NCBI GenBank assembly: GCA_035296965.1
Contig: DATGZX010000260.1
Span: 1 to 38,979 of the forward strand
Origin: DATGZX01 sp035296965
Lineage (GTDB): Bacteria > Planctomycetota > Planctomycetia > Gemmatales > Gemmataceae
Direction of reading: 5' to 3'
Length of the DNA: 38,979 bases
Shown: positions 9,448 through 16,878 of the stretch, piece by piece
Layout: every line of letters starts with the position of its first letter
Position numbering within the stretch: the first letter of the stretch is position 1
The notes under the pieces: generated by a model
Told to the model about the DNA's origin: nothing
Database searches by the model: none
Seen by the model: the letters and a program-made list of their open reading frames with translations, nothing else
Made by a program: the position numbers and the translations under genes

Positions 9448-9822
9448 TCATTTGCCGTCGAACTTAGCCAGCAACCGCGCCGGTGCTCTCAGACGCCACG
9501 ATTCGAGCAGGAGGTCGGCGAGGTCGGCCCGGCGGACAGCGGAAAGCCGGACCAGCATCCACGGATATGCGAGATAGTGGTCAGTGATATAGAAGGCTTT
9601 CGGGTCAGCCTGCATACGCATGCGCCGCTCGGCTTCATCGATCCGCACCACGACCGAGTCGCCTCCTTGGTGCAGCCGGACGAAAAGCTTGCCACCAACC
9701 TTGAAAGCAGGCGTCCCGTATGATATACCTTCTTCGAATTCCGGGAAGCCCAGGACGATCTCACGCACCGTGTCCCAGGTGATTGTCCGCGAGTTGCGAC
9801 TACTTTTGCGTTCACGTTTCAT
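9448..9822 (-). CDS. MmcQ/YjbR-family protein
   Basis: The 124-residue product matches the small MmcQ/YjbR family in length and pattern: TWDTVREIVLGFPEFEEG near the N-terminus, then SYGTPAFKVGGKLFVRLH, then a strand pair (SVVVRIDEAE) and a C-terminal helix (RRADLADLLLESWRLRAP). The family has a CyaY-like fold and is often described as possibly DNA-binding; its biochemical role is unsettled. The gene lies 39 nt after the glycoside-hydrolase-like gene on the same strand, so the two may be co-transcribed, although no shared function is evident. No strong Shine-Dalgarno site precedes the ATG. The basic N-terminus (MKRERKSSRNSR) could aid nucleic-acid binding. Confidence 0.85.
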   Translation of the reverse strand: MKRERKSSRNSRTITWDTVREIVLGFPEFEEGISYGTPAFKVGGKLFVRLHQGGDSVVVRIDEAERRMRMQADPKAFYITDHYLAYPWMLVRLSAVRRADLADLLLESWRLRAPARLLAKFDGK

Positions 9823-9861
9823 GGCTTGACGTCAAATGATAGGAGCAGAAGCCCATCCCCC

Positions 9862-11001
9862 TCACGGTTTCACGCTCACTTTCATATACAGTTGCTCGCG
9901 TCCATAGTAGCCGCTGTTGTAGAACAGTGCGGCCCGGCCGTCCGGCAGCACGTGGATGAACTGTCGCCATAGGTTGTAGCCTTCGCCGGCATCAAGAGCC
10001 GCTTTCGGAATGTCCTTGACCCATTCGATCGGCGTAAGGGAGAAATGCCAGCCGCGCACCGGCCATTCCTCATCGCACCAGGCAAACCCGCCCAGGCTGG
10101 GCGGAGGCTCCTCGGTCCAGACTGCTTTCTTGCCCGGGTCCGGCGCCGTGGGGGACGCGTTTACGATGGCAACCCAGCGGTGTTCGTTGCCCCGCAAAAG
10201 CTGTAGCCCGCCGACCCAGCCTGATGCCCAATGGCCCGCCTGCTGGCACGGTTCGAGGACCACGCCGCACCTCGTCGCTCGCTTGTCGCCCAGCTTCTGC
10301 GTCGCGACTGCCTGCGCCGAACCGAACGGACTGATCTTCCGGGCTTGCCTTTTGGCCGGATAGCCCATGTAGAAATACAGGAACTCGTGGCGCTTGGGGA
10401 AATAGTAGCCGGTCACCGCATCGGTGTGCTTGGCGTCAAAATCATCTGCTGCGCCGGGCGGAATGAGTCCCTCCGGCTCGAACGTCCATGGTCCGGCGAG
10501 CTTCTCGGACCAGGCGCGCTGCACTTGTTTGTGACCATCCTTGAAGCTCACCACCAGCAAGCAATAGCGGCCCTCGATCTTGGCCGCCTGGTTGGGTTGG
10601 TCAGGGTCCATCACGATGAACGGCTTGTGAAAGCCGCCCACCGCTTGCGGGTTCGCCACCGGCAGCGGACCTGCGAACTTCCATTGCCCGGGCCCCAGGT
10701 CGTCGCGTTGCAGACAAACCGCCTGCCCGTGTCCCGGAGGACTATAGAACAGGACCATCCGCCAACCCTGGATCGCCTCATCCCACACGATATATGGGTC
10801 GCCACACACACTGGAGCCTACCCCGTCCCTGGCTCGCTCCAGCACTACCCCGCGTCGCGTCCAGGTGCTGGGGATCGAGAAACCACGACGCTGCTCCGTG
10901 GTTTCCTTCGGCGATTCGCTCACGCCTTGTGCGAGTGCTGCGCACGCGACCAAAAAGCTGGCGATGCTAGAGATCAGAAAAGTCAAGCACTTCACTGTCA
11001 T
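9862..11001 (-). CDS. Secreted GH43/GH117-like beta-propeller protein
   Basis: The 379-residue product has a Sec signal peptide (MTVKCLTFLISSIASFLVAC, probably cleaved after AALA). The mature part has the layout of five-bladed propeller glycosidases: GDPYIVWDEAIQGWRMVLFYS early, GGFHKPFIVMDPDQPNQ, a KHTDAVTGYYFPKRHEFLYF segment and a final blade with GRAALFYNSGYY. GH43, GH32 and GH117 enzymes share this fold and use acidic residues at the propeller centre. I cannot assign a family or substrate. The ATG at 11001 is chosen because GGAG (11010-11013 on the minus strand) sits 8 nt upstream and the signal starts there; the open frame to 11049 lacks support. With the nearby sulfatase it suggests breakdown of a sulfated polysaccharide. 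That link is inference. Confidence 0.7.
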   Translation of the reverse strand: MTVKCLTFLISSIASFLVACAALAQGVSESPKETTEQRRGFSIPSTWTRRGVVLERARDGVGSSVCGDPYIVWDEAIQGWRMVLFYSPPGHGQAVCLQRDDLGPGQWKFAGPLPVANPQAVGGFHKPFIVMDPDQPNQAAKIEGRYCLLVVSFKDGHKQVQRAWSEKLAGPWTFEPEGLIPPGAADDFDAKHTDAVTGYYFPKRHEFLYFYMGYPAKRQARKISPFGSAQAVATQKLGDKRATRCGVVLEPCQQAGHWASGWVGGLQLLRGNEHRWVAIVNASPTAPDPGKKAVWTEEPPPSLGGFAWCDEEWPVRGWHFSLTPIEWVKDIPKAALDAGEGYNLWRQFIHVLPDGRAALFYNSGYYGREQLYMKVSVKP

Positions 11002-11266
11002 AACTCGGACTCCAACGATGAGAGCTGATTGGAACCAGAGCGATTCCACTTGTCAAGCGCAGGGGGCAATGCCGGGATTCAGGGTGACCGGGACGGGAGC
11101 AGCAGAATCCCATTAGCGCTTTTGCTCGCGTGGAATTCCGATCTTATGGGTTGGAAATGGACGCATCACAACAAAACTGGAGCCATCATTCCCTTGCTTT
11201 CCGGCACGGGTGAGGTACTCATGTGACCGCGTCGCATGAACCGATACCTCACCACCGGAGAGCACC

Positions 11267-11905
11267 ATGCCTGCATTATCGACCTGGAACCTCGACCCGA
11301 CCCGCATTCTGACCCGACGTGAACTGACCACTGTCTTAGCCGACCTAACCGCCCGTGCCACGCGGGCCAATACACAACGCAACCTGATCATCGTCCGCCT
11401 GGCGTGCTGCTGCGGTCTGCGGGTTTCCGAGATCGCTGGGTTGCAGCTAGACGACGTTGTGGCGGACGTGCAGCGCCCGCACCTGCGTTTGCGGAGGCAG
11501 ATCACGAAAGGGAAGCGGGCGCGGTGCGTGCCGATGTGGTGGGATGGGGCAACGCTGGCCGACATCGTGACGTGGAAGACGAGGCGGCTGAAAGATGGCG
11601 CACGCGGTACGGACCCATTCGTCTGTTCGGTGCAGGCCAATCGGCACGGACTAGCTATTCAGCGAGCAGCCCTGCGCCGGCGATTCCTCTCCGCCTGCAA
11701 GGTGCTCGGGTTGGCCCGACTTCGGACGCTAACCATCCACCATGGGCGGCATACTTTTATATCCCACGCCTTAGCCGGGGGACGCACGCTTGCTGAAGTG
11801 AGGGCCGCAGCTGGTCATGCCAGCCTGTTGACGACGAGCGTGTACCTGCATGTGGCGGTGGACGATGATGGGGAGGTTGGCACACTGTTCGCGTTCGGAG
11901 GTTAG
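11267..11905 (+). CDS. Short tyrosine recombinase (XerC/D-like catalytic domain)
   Basis: The 212-residue product shows the full tyrosine-recombinase catalytic set: Arg52 in CGLRVSEIAGLQLDD, Lys81 in ITKGKRAR, His158 and Arg161 in IHHGRHTFISHALAGG, His184 in AAGHASLLTT, and the nucleophile Tyr193 in SVYLHV. The N-terminal core-binding (SAM-like) domain of about 90 residues found in Xer and phage integrases is nearly absent; only about 30 residues precede the catalytic domain. It could be a naturally short recombinase, an integron- or transposon-type fragment, or a protein that uses a partner for DNA binding. GGAG (11257-11260) lies 6 nt before the ATG. No att-like direct repeats were found nearby. 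It lies alone between genes on the other strand, consistent with a mobile insertion. Confidence 0.9.
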   Translation: MPALSTWNLDPTRILTRRELTTVLADLTARATRANTQRNLIIVRLACCCGLRVSEIAGLQLDDVVADVQRPHLRLRRQITKGKRARCVPMWWDGATLADIVTWKTRRLKDGARGTDPFVCSVQANRHGLAIQRAALRRRFLSACKVLGLARLRTLTIHHGRHTFISHALAGGRTLAEVRAAAGHASLLTTSVYLHVAVDDDGEVGTLFAFGG

Positions 11906-12043
11906 AGCGGACGGAACTGAACATGCTTCAAAAGTGGCGTGTCTGCAGATTATTGCCGATCGACCGATCCCAAAAGAGACAGCTCTTGGATTCACGCACC
12001 CAATACCTGTTAGCGCCTAAAACTTGACGGGCTTGTATACGTT

Positions 12044-13423
12044 TCAAGAACACAGTTCCGCAATTGGCGTGCCGCCTGAAAGTACTGCGATCGGTCGGCC
12101 GCTGCTATTGGAGTACTGTTTGGCAACATCGACGCCCATGTGCCGATAAAGCAGGGCCAAGACATCCTGTGGCGTCTTCGGATTGCTTTTCGGAAAGGCT
12201 CCTTTGGCATCGGACTCGCCTACGACCCGGCCGCCCTGAACCGGTCCGCCAGCGAGGGCCGCGCTAAATACGTTCGGGTAGTGGTCTCTGCCGGCGTCAC
12301 TATTAACGCGCGGCGTTCGGCCGAATTCTCCCCACGCCAGCACAAGAGTGGAGGCTAAGAGGCCCCGCTGATCCAGATCCTCAATCAGTGCGGAGTAGGC
12401 CCGGTCAAAGCGAGGTAAGAAACCATCGCGCAGCGATTCAAACCCCTTGACGTGAGTGTCCCACCAGCGCAGGTCCACCGTCACCAAGCGCACGCCCGCT
12501 TCCACCAGCCGCCGGGCTAACAAGATGCGCTGACTCCACGCGGGCGCGCCACACCGGTTTGATGCCTTTGGATCATAAGAGGGCATGAATCCGTAGCGCT
12601 CGCGCACCGGTGCCGGCTCCCTGTCCAGGTCGAAGGCCTGCCGCGCTGCTGGCGACGTCACCATCTCCCAGGCGCGTTGCTGAAACTGATCCAGCGCGCC
12701 CATATGCCCGTCACGATCCACTCCCTGCCGAATAGTGTCGAAGTTGTGGAGCAACTCACGGCGGCTGCCGATGCGCTCCAGGGAAACGCCAGATGGCATC
12801 GCAAAGTTAGGAACTACGAATGGGCCAGAGCGCGCCGGATCCGCCAGGGTTTCAAGTGGCTTGTGTGCCACTCCAAGATAAGCCGATCCCGTCCCGGGCA
12901 CCATGCGAGGGATCATCACGTAAGCAGGAATGCGCAGGCTCTGCTGCCCCAGTTGCTTTGAGATGATCGAGCCGCAACTCGGATGACTGTTTTCGTCCGG
13001 ATTAGGACCAGAGGGGTAGCCGGTAAAACAGATTTGGTCACCGCTGGAATGTCCGGCATCGCCGTGGTACAGGCTGCGAACAATGGACCACTTTGGCATG
13101 ATCTTGCCGCACAGCGGTAGCAGGTCGCACAGGGTAATCCCAGGAACCCGGGTCTGTCGAACCCCGAACTCTCCGCGGTACTCAGCTGGAGCGTCCGGCT
13201 TTGGATCCAACGTGTCGATGTGGCTAGGACCACCGCGCATCCAAAGGATAATGACCGAATTCGACGTGGTGCCGACGTCGGCCCGAGCTTCCGCTCGAAG
13301 CAACTCTGCCAAGCTCAGTCCCGTGGCTCCTAGGATGCCAACTTTCAGAAAACTACGCCGATCGACGCGCAAGCCGCGACGGAAGCCAGCACAGCCGACC
13401 AGCGTTTCCGCCTGGGAGGTCAT
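12044..13423 (-). CDS. DUF1501 protein with Tat signal
   Basis: The 459-residue product is a DUF1501 protein of the type found in many copies in planctomycetes. The twin-arginine signal RRSFLKVGILGATGLSLAEL (about residues 22-41) predicts export in folded form. The body has the alkaline-phosphatase-superfamily layout: SVIILWMRGGPSHIDTLDPK, GDAGHSSGDQICFTGYP, LVTVDLRWWDTH, then LVLAWGEFGRTPRVN followed by AGRDHYPNVFSAALAGG. These Asp/His sites suggest a metal hydrolase fold, but no activity is established for the family. DUF1501 genes usually sit beside a PSD1/DUF1549-DUF1553 cytochrome-like gene; that partner is absent here. A short open frame ends just 3 nt before this start codon and may be the remnant of a lost upstream gene. 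The start has only a weak Shine-Dalgarno match. Confidence 0.93.
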   Translation of the reverse strand: MTSQAETLVGCAGFRRGLRVDRRSFLKVGILGATGLSLAELLRAEARADVGTTSNSVIILWMRGGPSHIDTLDPKPDAPAEYRGEFGVRQTRVPGITLCDLLPLCGKIMPKWSIVRSLYHGDAGHSSGDQICFTGYPSGPNPDENSHPSCGSIISKQLGQQSLRIPAYVMIPRMVPGTGSAYLGVAHKPLETLADPARSGPFVVPNFAMPSGVSLERIGSRRELLHNFDTIRQGVDRDGHMGALDQFQQRAWEMVTSPAARQAFDLDREPAPVRERYGFMPSYDPKASNRCGAPAWSQRILLARRLVEAGVRLVTVDLRWWDTHVKGFESLRDGFLPRFDRAYSALIEDLDQRGLLASTLVLAWGEFGRTPRVNSDAGRDHYPNVFSAALAGGPVQGGRVVGESDAKGAFPKSNPKTPQDVLALLYRHMGVDVAKQYSNSSGRPIAVLSGGTPIAELCS

Positions 13424-13638
13424 TATTCATTTTCCATAGGACTCAATCCACATGTGACCGGAGGGCCACAACACGCAGGGCTCTTTGGGATTAATCATGT
13501 ATCGCGCCGGCCGGGGCGTAAGGCGTGCTCCGTTGCCAAATTCAGAAAACCTACTGTACTTCCCGCGGAAGGGCCCGACAATTGGAAATCGAGCACAAGG
13601 TCGAACAGAGCATGCATCGGGCCAACGCAGTTTCGCCC

Positions 13639-13786
13639 CGTTCGCCCACGCAGCGTCCAGTCGGCCCCGGTTGGGCCTCATGCCAACGACAAGAGGCCCC
13701 CCTCGTGGAGGCCCCGTGAGATACGGGTTGGGATGTAGGCAAACCTACCTTAGGCTTTACTTCCCGCGATCCGCCATTTTGAACCG
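13639..13786 (-). pseudogene. 3'-end fragment of a HARE-HTH gene with terminator
   Basis: The 52 nt at 13735-13786 match 22135-22186, the end of the HARE-HTH gene, at 43 positions by eye. The encoded tail reads RFKMADRGK then a stop, against RFKKADRGKFSLT in the intact gene: the TTT codon has become TAA (13757-13759 on the minus strand). Downstream of the stop both loci carry a GC-rich hairpin (here 13695-13713), a CCAACGA sequence and the shared 12-mer CGTTCGCCCACG (13639-13650). Nothing resembling the rest of the gene lies upstream, so this is a relic or a dispersed 3' unit. Confidence 0.7.
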
Positions 13787-13979
13787 GTTGGGGGCGGGGA
13801 TAATCGTTGCAAGCGCAATTGCGCGTCGATAGCCTTAGCGACGGGGATCGAGACCGAGATCCCAGAAAGTTTCCTCTGGCAAAGTCCGGTTGAATCGTCT
13901 CGCTCCGGGGAACTGTCAATTTACCTCGTTGCAATACGCATTGGCCGTACCCGGACAGCGTGAAAATCGCGACGCTTTC

Positions 13980-13984
13980 AGGAG
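13980..13984 (+). promoter_or_regulatory. Shine-Dalgarno site deciding the dehydrogenase start
   Basis: AGGAG lies 8 nt before the ATG at 13993. This favours that ATG over the in-frame GTG at 13960. Confidence 0.65.
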
Positions 13985-13992
13985 TCTCTCCG

Positions 13993-15078
13993 ATGCGCGC
14001 TGTCGTAATGCGGGACCACACCTTGGTAGTGGATGACGTCCCCACCCCCGAGCCGGGCCCAGGCGAAGTGCTAGTCAGGACCTTAGCCTGTGGGATCTGC
14101 GGTTCTGACCTTCATACCCTGAAATACGCTGAACAAATAGTCGAAGCATCGCGTCGCGCGGGGGGAGCGTATCATTGGGACGTCAATCGCGACGTCATCT
14201 TGGGACATGAATTCTGTGCGGAGGTGGTTGATTACGGACCGCAGACCCGAAGGGCGCTGAAGCCCGGGACATGCGTGTGCTCGATGCCATTAATCATCCG
14301 TTCGACAGGTGTCGACTGTATCGGTTTCTCGAATGATTCTCCTGGCGGCTACGGCGAGTACATGCGGCTTACCGAAGACTTACTCCTCGCCGTGCCGAAC
14401 GGAATGTCCGCTGCGCATGCGGCGCTGGTGGAGCCGCTGGCGGTTGGACTGCACGCGGTGGAGCGTTCCCGATTGACCGCAGAAGACGTCCCGCTCGTCA
14501 TCGGTTGTGGGCCGGTTGGCCTGGCGGTGATAGCCGCTCTGCGTCTGAAGGGTGCTCAACCCATCGTCGCCGCAGACTTTTCGAGTCGGCGGCGCGAACT
14601 CGCTCGGCAGATGGGTGCCGAGGTGGTGGTCGACCCGAGTGGGAGCTCGCCTTATGAGAGCTGGCAGGAGATGGCCGTCTTCAGTGACCCGGCTCGCGCA
14701 CCAGTGCTGCCTCCCTGGGTGCCCGGCCCGGCGCTGCGTCCGGCGGTGATTTTCGAGTGTGTCGGCGTCCCGGGTGTCATCGACCAGATCATGGCCTCGG
14801 CGCCTCACCACGCAAGAATCATTGTCGTCGGAGTCTGCATGGGAAAGGATGCTATCGAGCCGATGTTTGGAATCGGCAAGGAACTCAACGTCCAGTTCGT
14901 GCTTGGCTACAGTCCCCAAGAGTTCGGCGCGACGCTTGGACATGTCGCCGAGGGAAAGATCACGACCGAACCGCTGATTACCGGTAGGGTTGGCGTCGGA
15001 GGAGTTGCGGAGGCGTTCGAAGACCTCGCCTCGCCGGAGAATCACGTCAAGATCATGGTCGAGCCTTGGCGGTGTTGA
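13993..15078 (+). CDS. Zinc-dependent medium-chain alcohol dehydrogenase family
   Basis: The 361-residue product has the medium-chain dehydrogenase/reductase layout: a GroES-like N-terminal domain with the zinc-ligand Cys36 in CGICGSDLH and His-Glu in ILGHEFCAEVV (about 72-73), an Asn-Asp-rich segment ending in PGGYGEYMRL, then the Rossmann domain with the nucleotide-binding loop GCGPVGLAVI (about 170-179) and ADFSSRRRELARQMGAEVVV. The C-terminal part (VLGYSPQEFGATLGHVAEGK) is typical of threonine/sorbitol-dehydrogenase-like members. The four-cysteine structural-zinc lobe of horse-liver-type ADH is missing, as in many branches. It should oxidise an alcohol or reduce a carbonyl with NAD(P); the substrate is unknown. 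The start at 13993 gives the standard N-terminus MRAVVMRD. A 94-residue gene follows 70 nt downstream on the same strand. Confidence 0.93.
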   Translation: MRAVVMRDHTLVVDDVPTPEPGPGEVLVRTLACGICGSDLHTLKYAEQIVEASRRAGGAYHWDVNRDVILGHEFCAEVVDYGPQTRRALKPGTCVCSMPLIIRSTGVDCIGFSNDSPGGYGEYMRLTEDLLLAVPNGMSAAHAALVEPLAVGLHAVERSRLTAEDVPLVIGCGPVGLAVIAALRLKGAQPIVAADFSSRRRELARQMGAEVVVDPSGSSPYESWQEMAVFSDPARAPVLPPWVPGPALRPAVIFECVGVPGVIDQIMASAPHHARIIVVGVCMGKDAIEPMFGIGKELNVQFVLGYSPQEFGATLGHVAEGKITTEPLITGRVGVGGVAEAFEDLASPENHVKIMVEPWRC

Positions 15079-15148
15079 AAGAGTCGAATTCGCCGCGCGC
15101 GAGAATCGCGGTCCCAGATCCTTAAAAGGTCACATCCGGGAGGAGACT

Positions 15149-15433
15149 ATGAGTGCAGGAGCGAGCGGAGCCGCGGCTGCCGCAGCAGCAATCGTGCAAG
15201 CCATCAAAGCCTCCGGAGCAATAGTTAGTGTAAGTCCCGAGGATTTCCTTCTCATTTTGCAACGTCAGCGCGAGCCGCTGGTGATCCACGCGACCGGCGG
15301 CTTCTTTACTACCAACTACCAATACTTGACCAGCTATAAGGGCTTGGCCTTCTTCACAAAGGCACCCGTCCCCTTGGATCTTCCGAGTACGAGCGAGGTG
15401 GTTGTTGCCAAGAAGATCTGGATTCCTGGGTGA
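15149..15433 (+). CDS. Unrecognised 94-residue protein
   Basis: A strong Shine-Dalgarno sequence (GGGAGGAG, 15138-15145) lies 3 nt before the ATG at 15149, so this small gene is probably translated. The product opens with an Ala-rich helix (MSAGASGAAAAAAAIVQAIK), then ASGAIVSVSPEDFLLILQRQ, a short strand region (PLVIHATGGFFTTNYQYLTS) with GLAFFTKA, and ends SEVVVAKKIWIPG. I see no signal peptide or membrane segment. I do not recognise the family. The pattern 'Leu-Val-Ile-His ... Leu-Ala-Phe-Phe-Thr-Lys' suggests a compact alpha/beta fold. The frame is also open upstream into the dehydrogenase gene (14990), but that part is an out-of-frame overlap. Confidence 0.75.
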   Translation: MSAGASGAAAAAAAIVQAIKASGAIVSVSPEDFLLILQRQREPLVIHATGGFFTTNYQYLTSYKGLAFFTKAPVPLDLPSTSEVVVAKKIWIPG

Positions 15434-15700
15434 TTGGAACTCCTGTTGTTCGCCTGCCGCTCGCTGCCTCTTCGGCACTAGTCCGCCCACGTTCGCCCAC
15501 GCCGCACCCGGTTTGCCCCCGTCGGCCGTGTTCTGTTTCGATAGGCCGCCACGAGTTCAACTCCAAATGTAGTCGCTGCTGCACAGGGACAGTGTAGCCA
15601 CAGCCGGCAACTGCAGGACCAGCACATTGCCCCCATGTGAGCGTGTCCTCGTTGCCTCAATTTACGTCCCGGGTGCCGACCCCGTGCATCCAGGCTCCGC
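15434..15700. other. Intergenic region with third copy of a dispersed motif
   Basis: No gene is seen. 15482-15545 resembles the sequence downstream of the HARE-HTH gene (22031-22094) and of its fragment (13634-13690). It includes the exact 12-mer CGTTCGCCCACG at 15490-15501. It contains no trace of HARE-HTH coding sequence. Confidence 0.55.
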
Positions 15701-16474
15701 TCAACCGCCCCGGCACCAGGTCAGTGCGTGTGCGAACAGGCTGATCTGGCTCACTGCCACCCACACGCAAAGCACACTCACCGCAATCGCAGTGAGCGTC
15801 AGCCAGCGGAGAGCTTCCGCCTTGACGCGCGCTATCTCCTCGCGGGCAGCGTCCAGGTGGGATTGCCAGTCGTCCAAAACTGCCTGACACCTCTGCAAGA
15901 CGAGCTCCACCTCGCCGGCCGCGGCAACAACCTCCTTCTCGGCGGCCCCGTTATCCTCCTCGCCAACCGCGGCCTGGAGTCGTTGCAGGGAGGCCGACAG
16001 CTGCGACGCCTGGCCAACCAGCCTTTCCAGCTTGTCGGGCTCGATGCGGCCGGTCTGGCCCGGACGTAACTCCTCAAAACTCTGAAGCAAGGAAGAGACT
16101 GCGGCCGCCGCATCCGAGCACATGGACAGCCGCCCGCCGAGATCGTTCATTTCTGGCCCGACCACCTGCCGCACGAGTCTCCGGAGCGCGCCCGTTGCGA
16201 GTCTGCTCTTTTCATCGCCGGCGCCGAGATCGGCCGCTACCTTGCTCACTTTGGCGATGTCGGCGCGGGCCTTTTCCAACGCGCGCCGAACATTGTCGTT
16301 GGCAACTGATGCACGCTGAAAACCGACATCGAGCCGGGCGGAGATTTTCACCACTTTCTCGGACGCGGTCTGGCGAAACATCCAGACACCGACGACCGCC
16401 GCTAAACCACAGACGATGCCGACCGTGGACAGAAACAGGACCAATGCTCCCACGCACCGAAGTAACAACGGCAT
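15701..16474 (-). CDS. Membrane-anchored coiled-coil protein
   Basis: The 257-residue product has a membrane segment at each end: near residues 5-33 (MPLLLRCVGALVLFLSTVG then VCGLAAVVGVWMF) and near 221-250 (LTLTAIAVSVLCVWVAVSQI). Between them lie about 190 residues of helical heptad-like sequence rich in Ala, Leu, Glu, Arg and Gln (RALEKARADIAKVSKVAADL, LSASLQRLQAAVGEED, VLDDWQSHLDAAREEIARVK). This looks like a long coiled coil held between two membrane helices, somewhat like the sensor part of chemotaxis receptors but without a signalling domain. I cannot name a family. The ATG at 16474 is chosen because GAGGAG lies 6 nt upstream; the frame is open to 16534 without support. It diverges from the LssY-C gene. 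A structural or stress role in the envelope is possible but unproven. Confidence 0.75.
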   Translation of the reverse strand: MPLLLRCVGALVLFLSTVGIVCGLAAVVGVWMFRQTASEKVVKISARLDVGFQRASVANDNVRRALEKARADIAKVSKVAADLGAGDEKSRLATGALRRLVRQVVGPEMNDLGGRLSMCSDAAAAVSSLLQSFEELRPGQTGRIEPDKLERLVGQASQLSASLQRLQAAVGEEDNGAAEKEVVAAAGEVELVLQRCQAVLDDWQSHLDAAREEIARVKAEALRWLTLTAIAVSVLCVWVAVSQISLFAHALTWCRGG

Positions 16475-16878
16475 GGCACTCTCCTCTTGCGGCCGACTTG
16501 TCTTCCAACCAAGGTTTTCGGCCTGGGTCCACACTACCAGATATTTCCCTTATCCAGTTCCTGCCGTAAATAGAACAAGTAGAGCGGCTGCCATCGTTGA
16601 AAGCAAACGGCAATGTCCCCAGGCACGTACATCGGCAAGTAGTATGCCAACAACATCGCGCACACTCCGCCAGGCTGGGTGCAATGCTGGGAAAAGCTGA
16701 AACCGAGGATCGCCTCTCCGAAAATCGACGCCGTTCGGGCAATGATGGAACGCAAAGAAGTGCTCCTCGGCGTAGGACGGTTCCGCTGCCGGGAAGCTGC
16801 CAAACTACACATTGGCAGCGATTAAGAGCAGCCCGCAAACCTGTTGGCGACGAACGGTGCAGGAGAAAGACACCTTCA

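Larger units (their letters stand above)
13424..13992. other. Intergenic region with gene debris
   Basis: No intact gene is supported. A minus-strand frame (13427-13681) ends with INPKEPCVLWPSGHMWIE and stops next to the DUF1501 start; it matches nothing I recognise. The segment 13639-13786 is a decayed copy of the end of a HARE-HTH gene plus its terminator, described separately. Confidence 0.5.
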
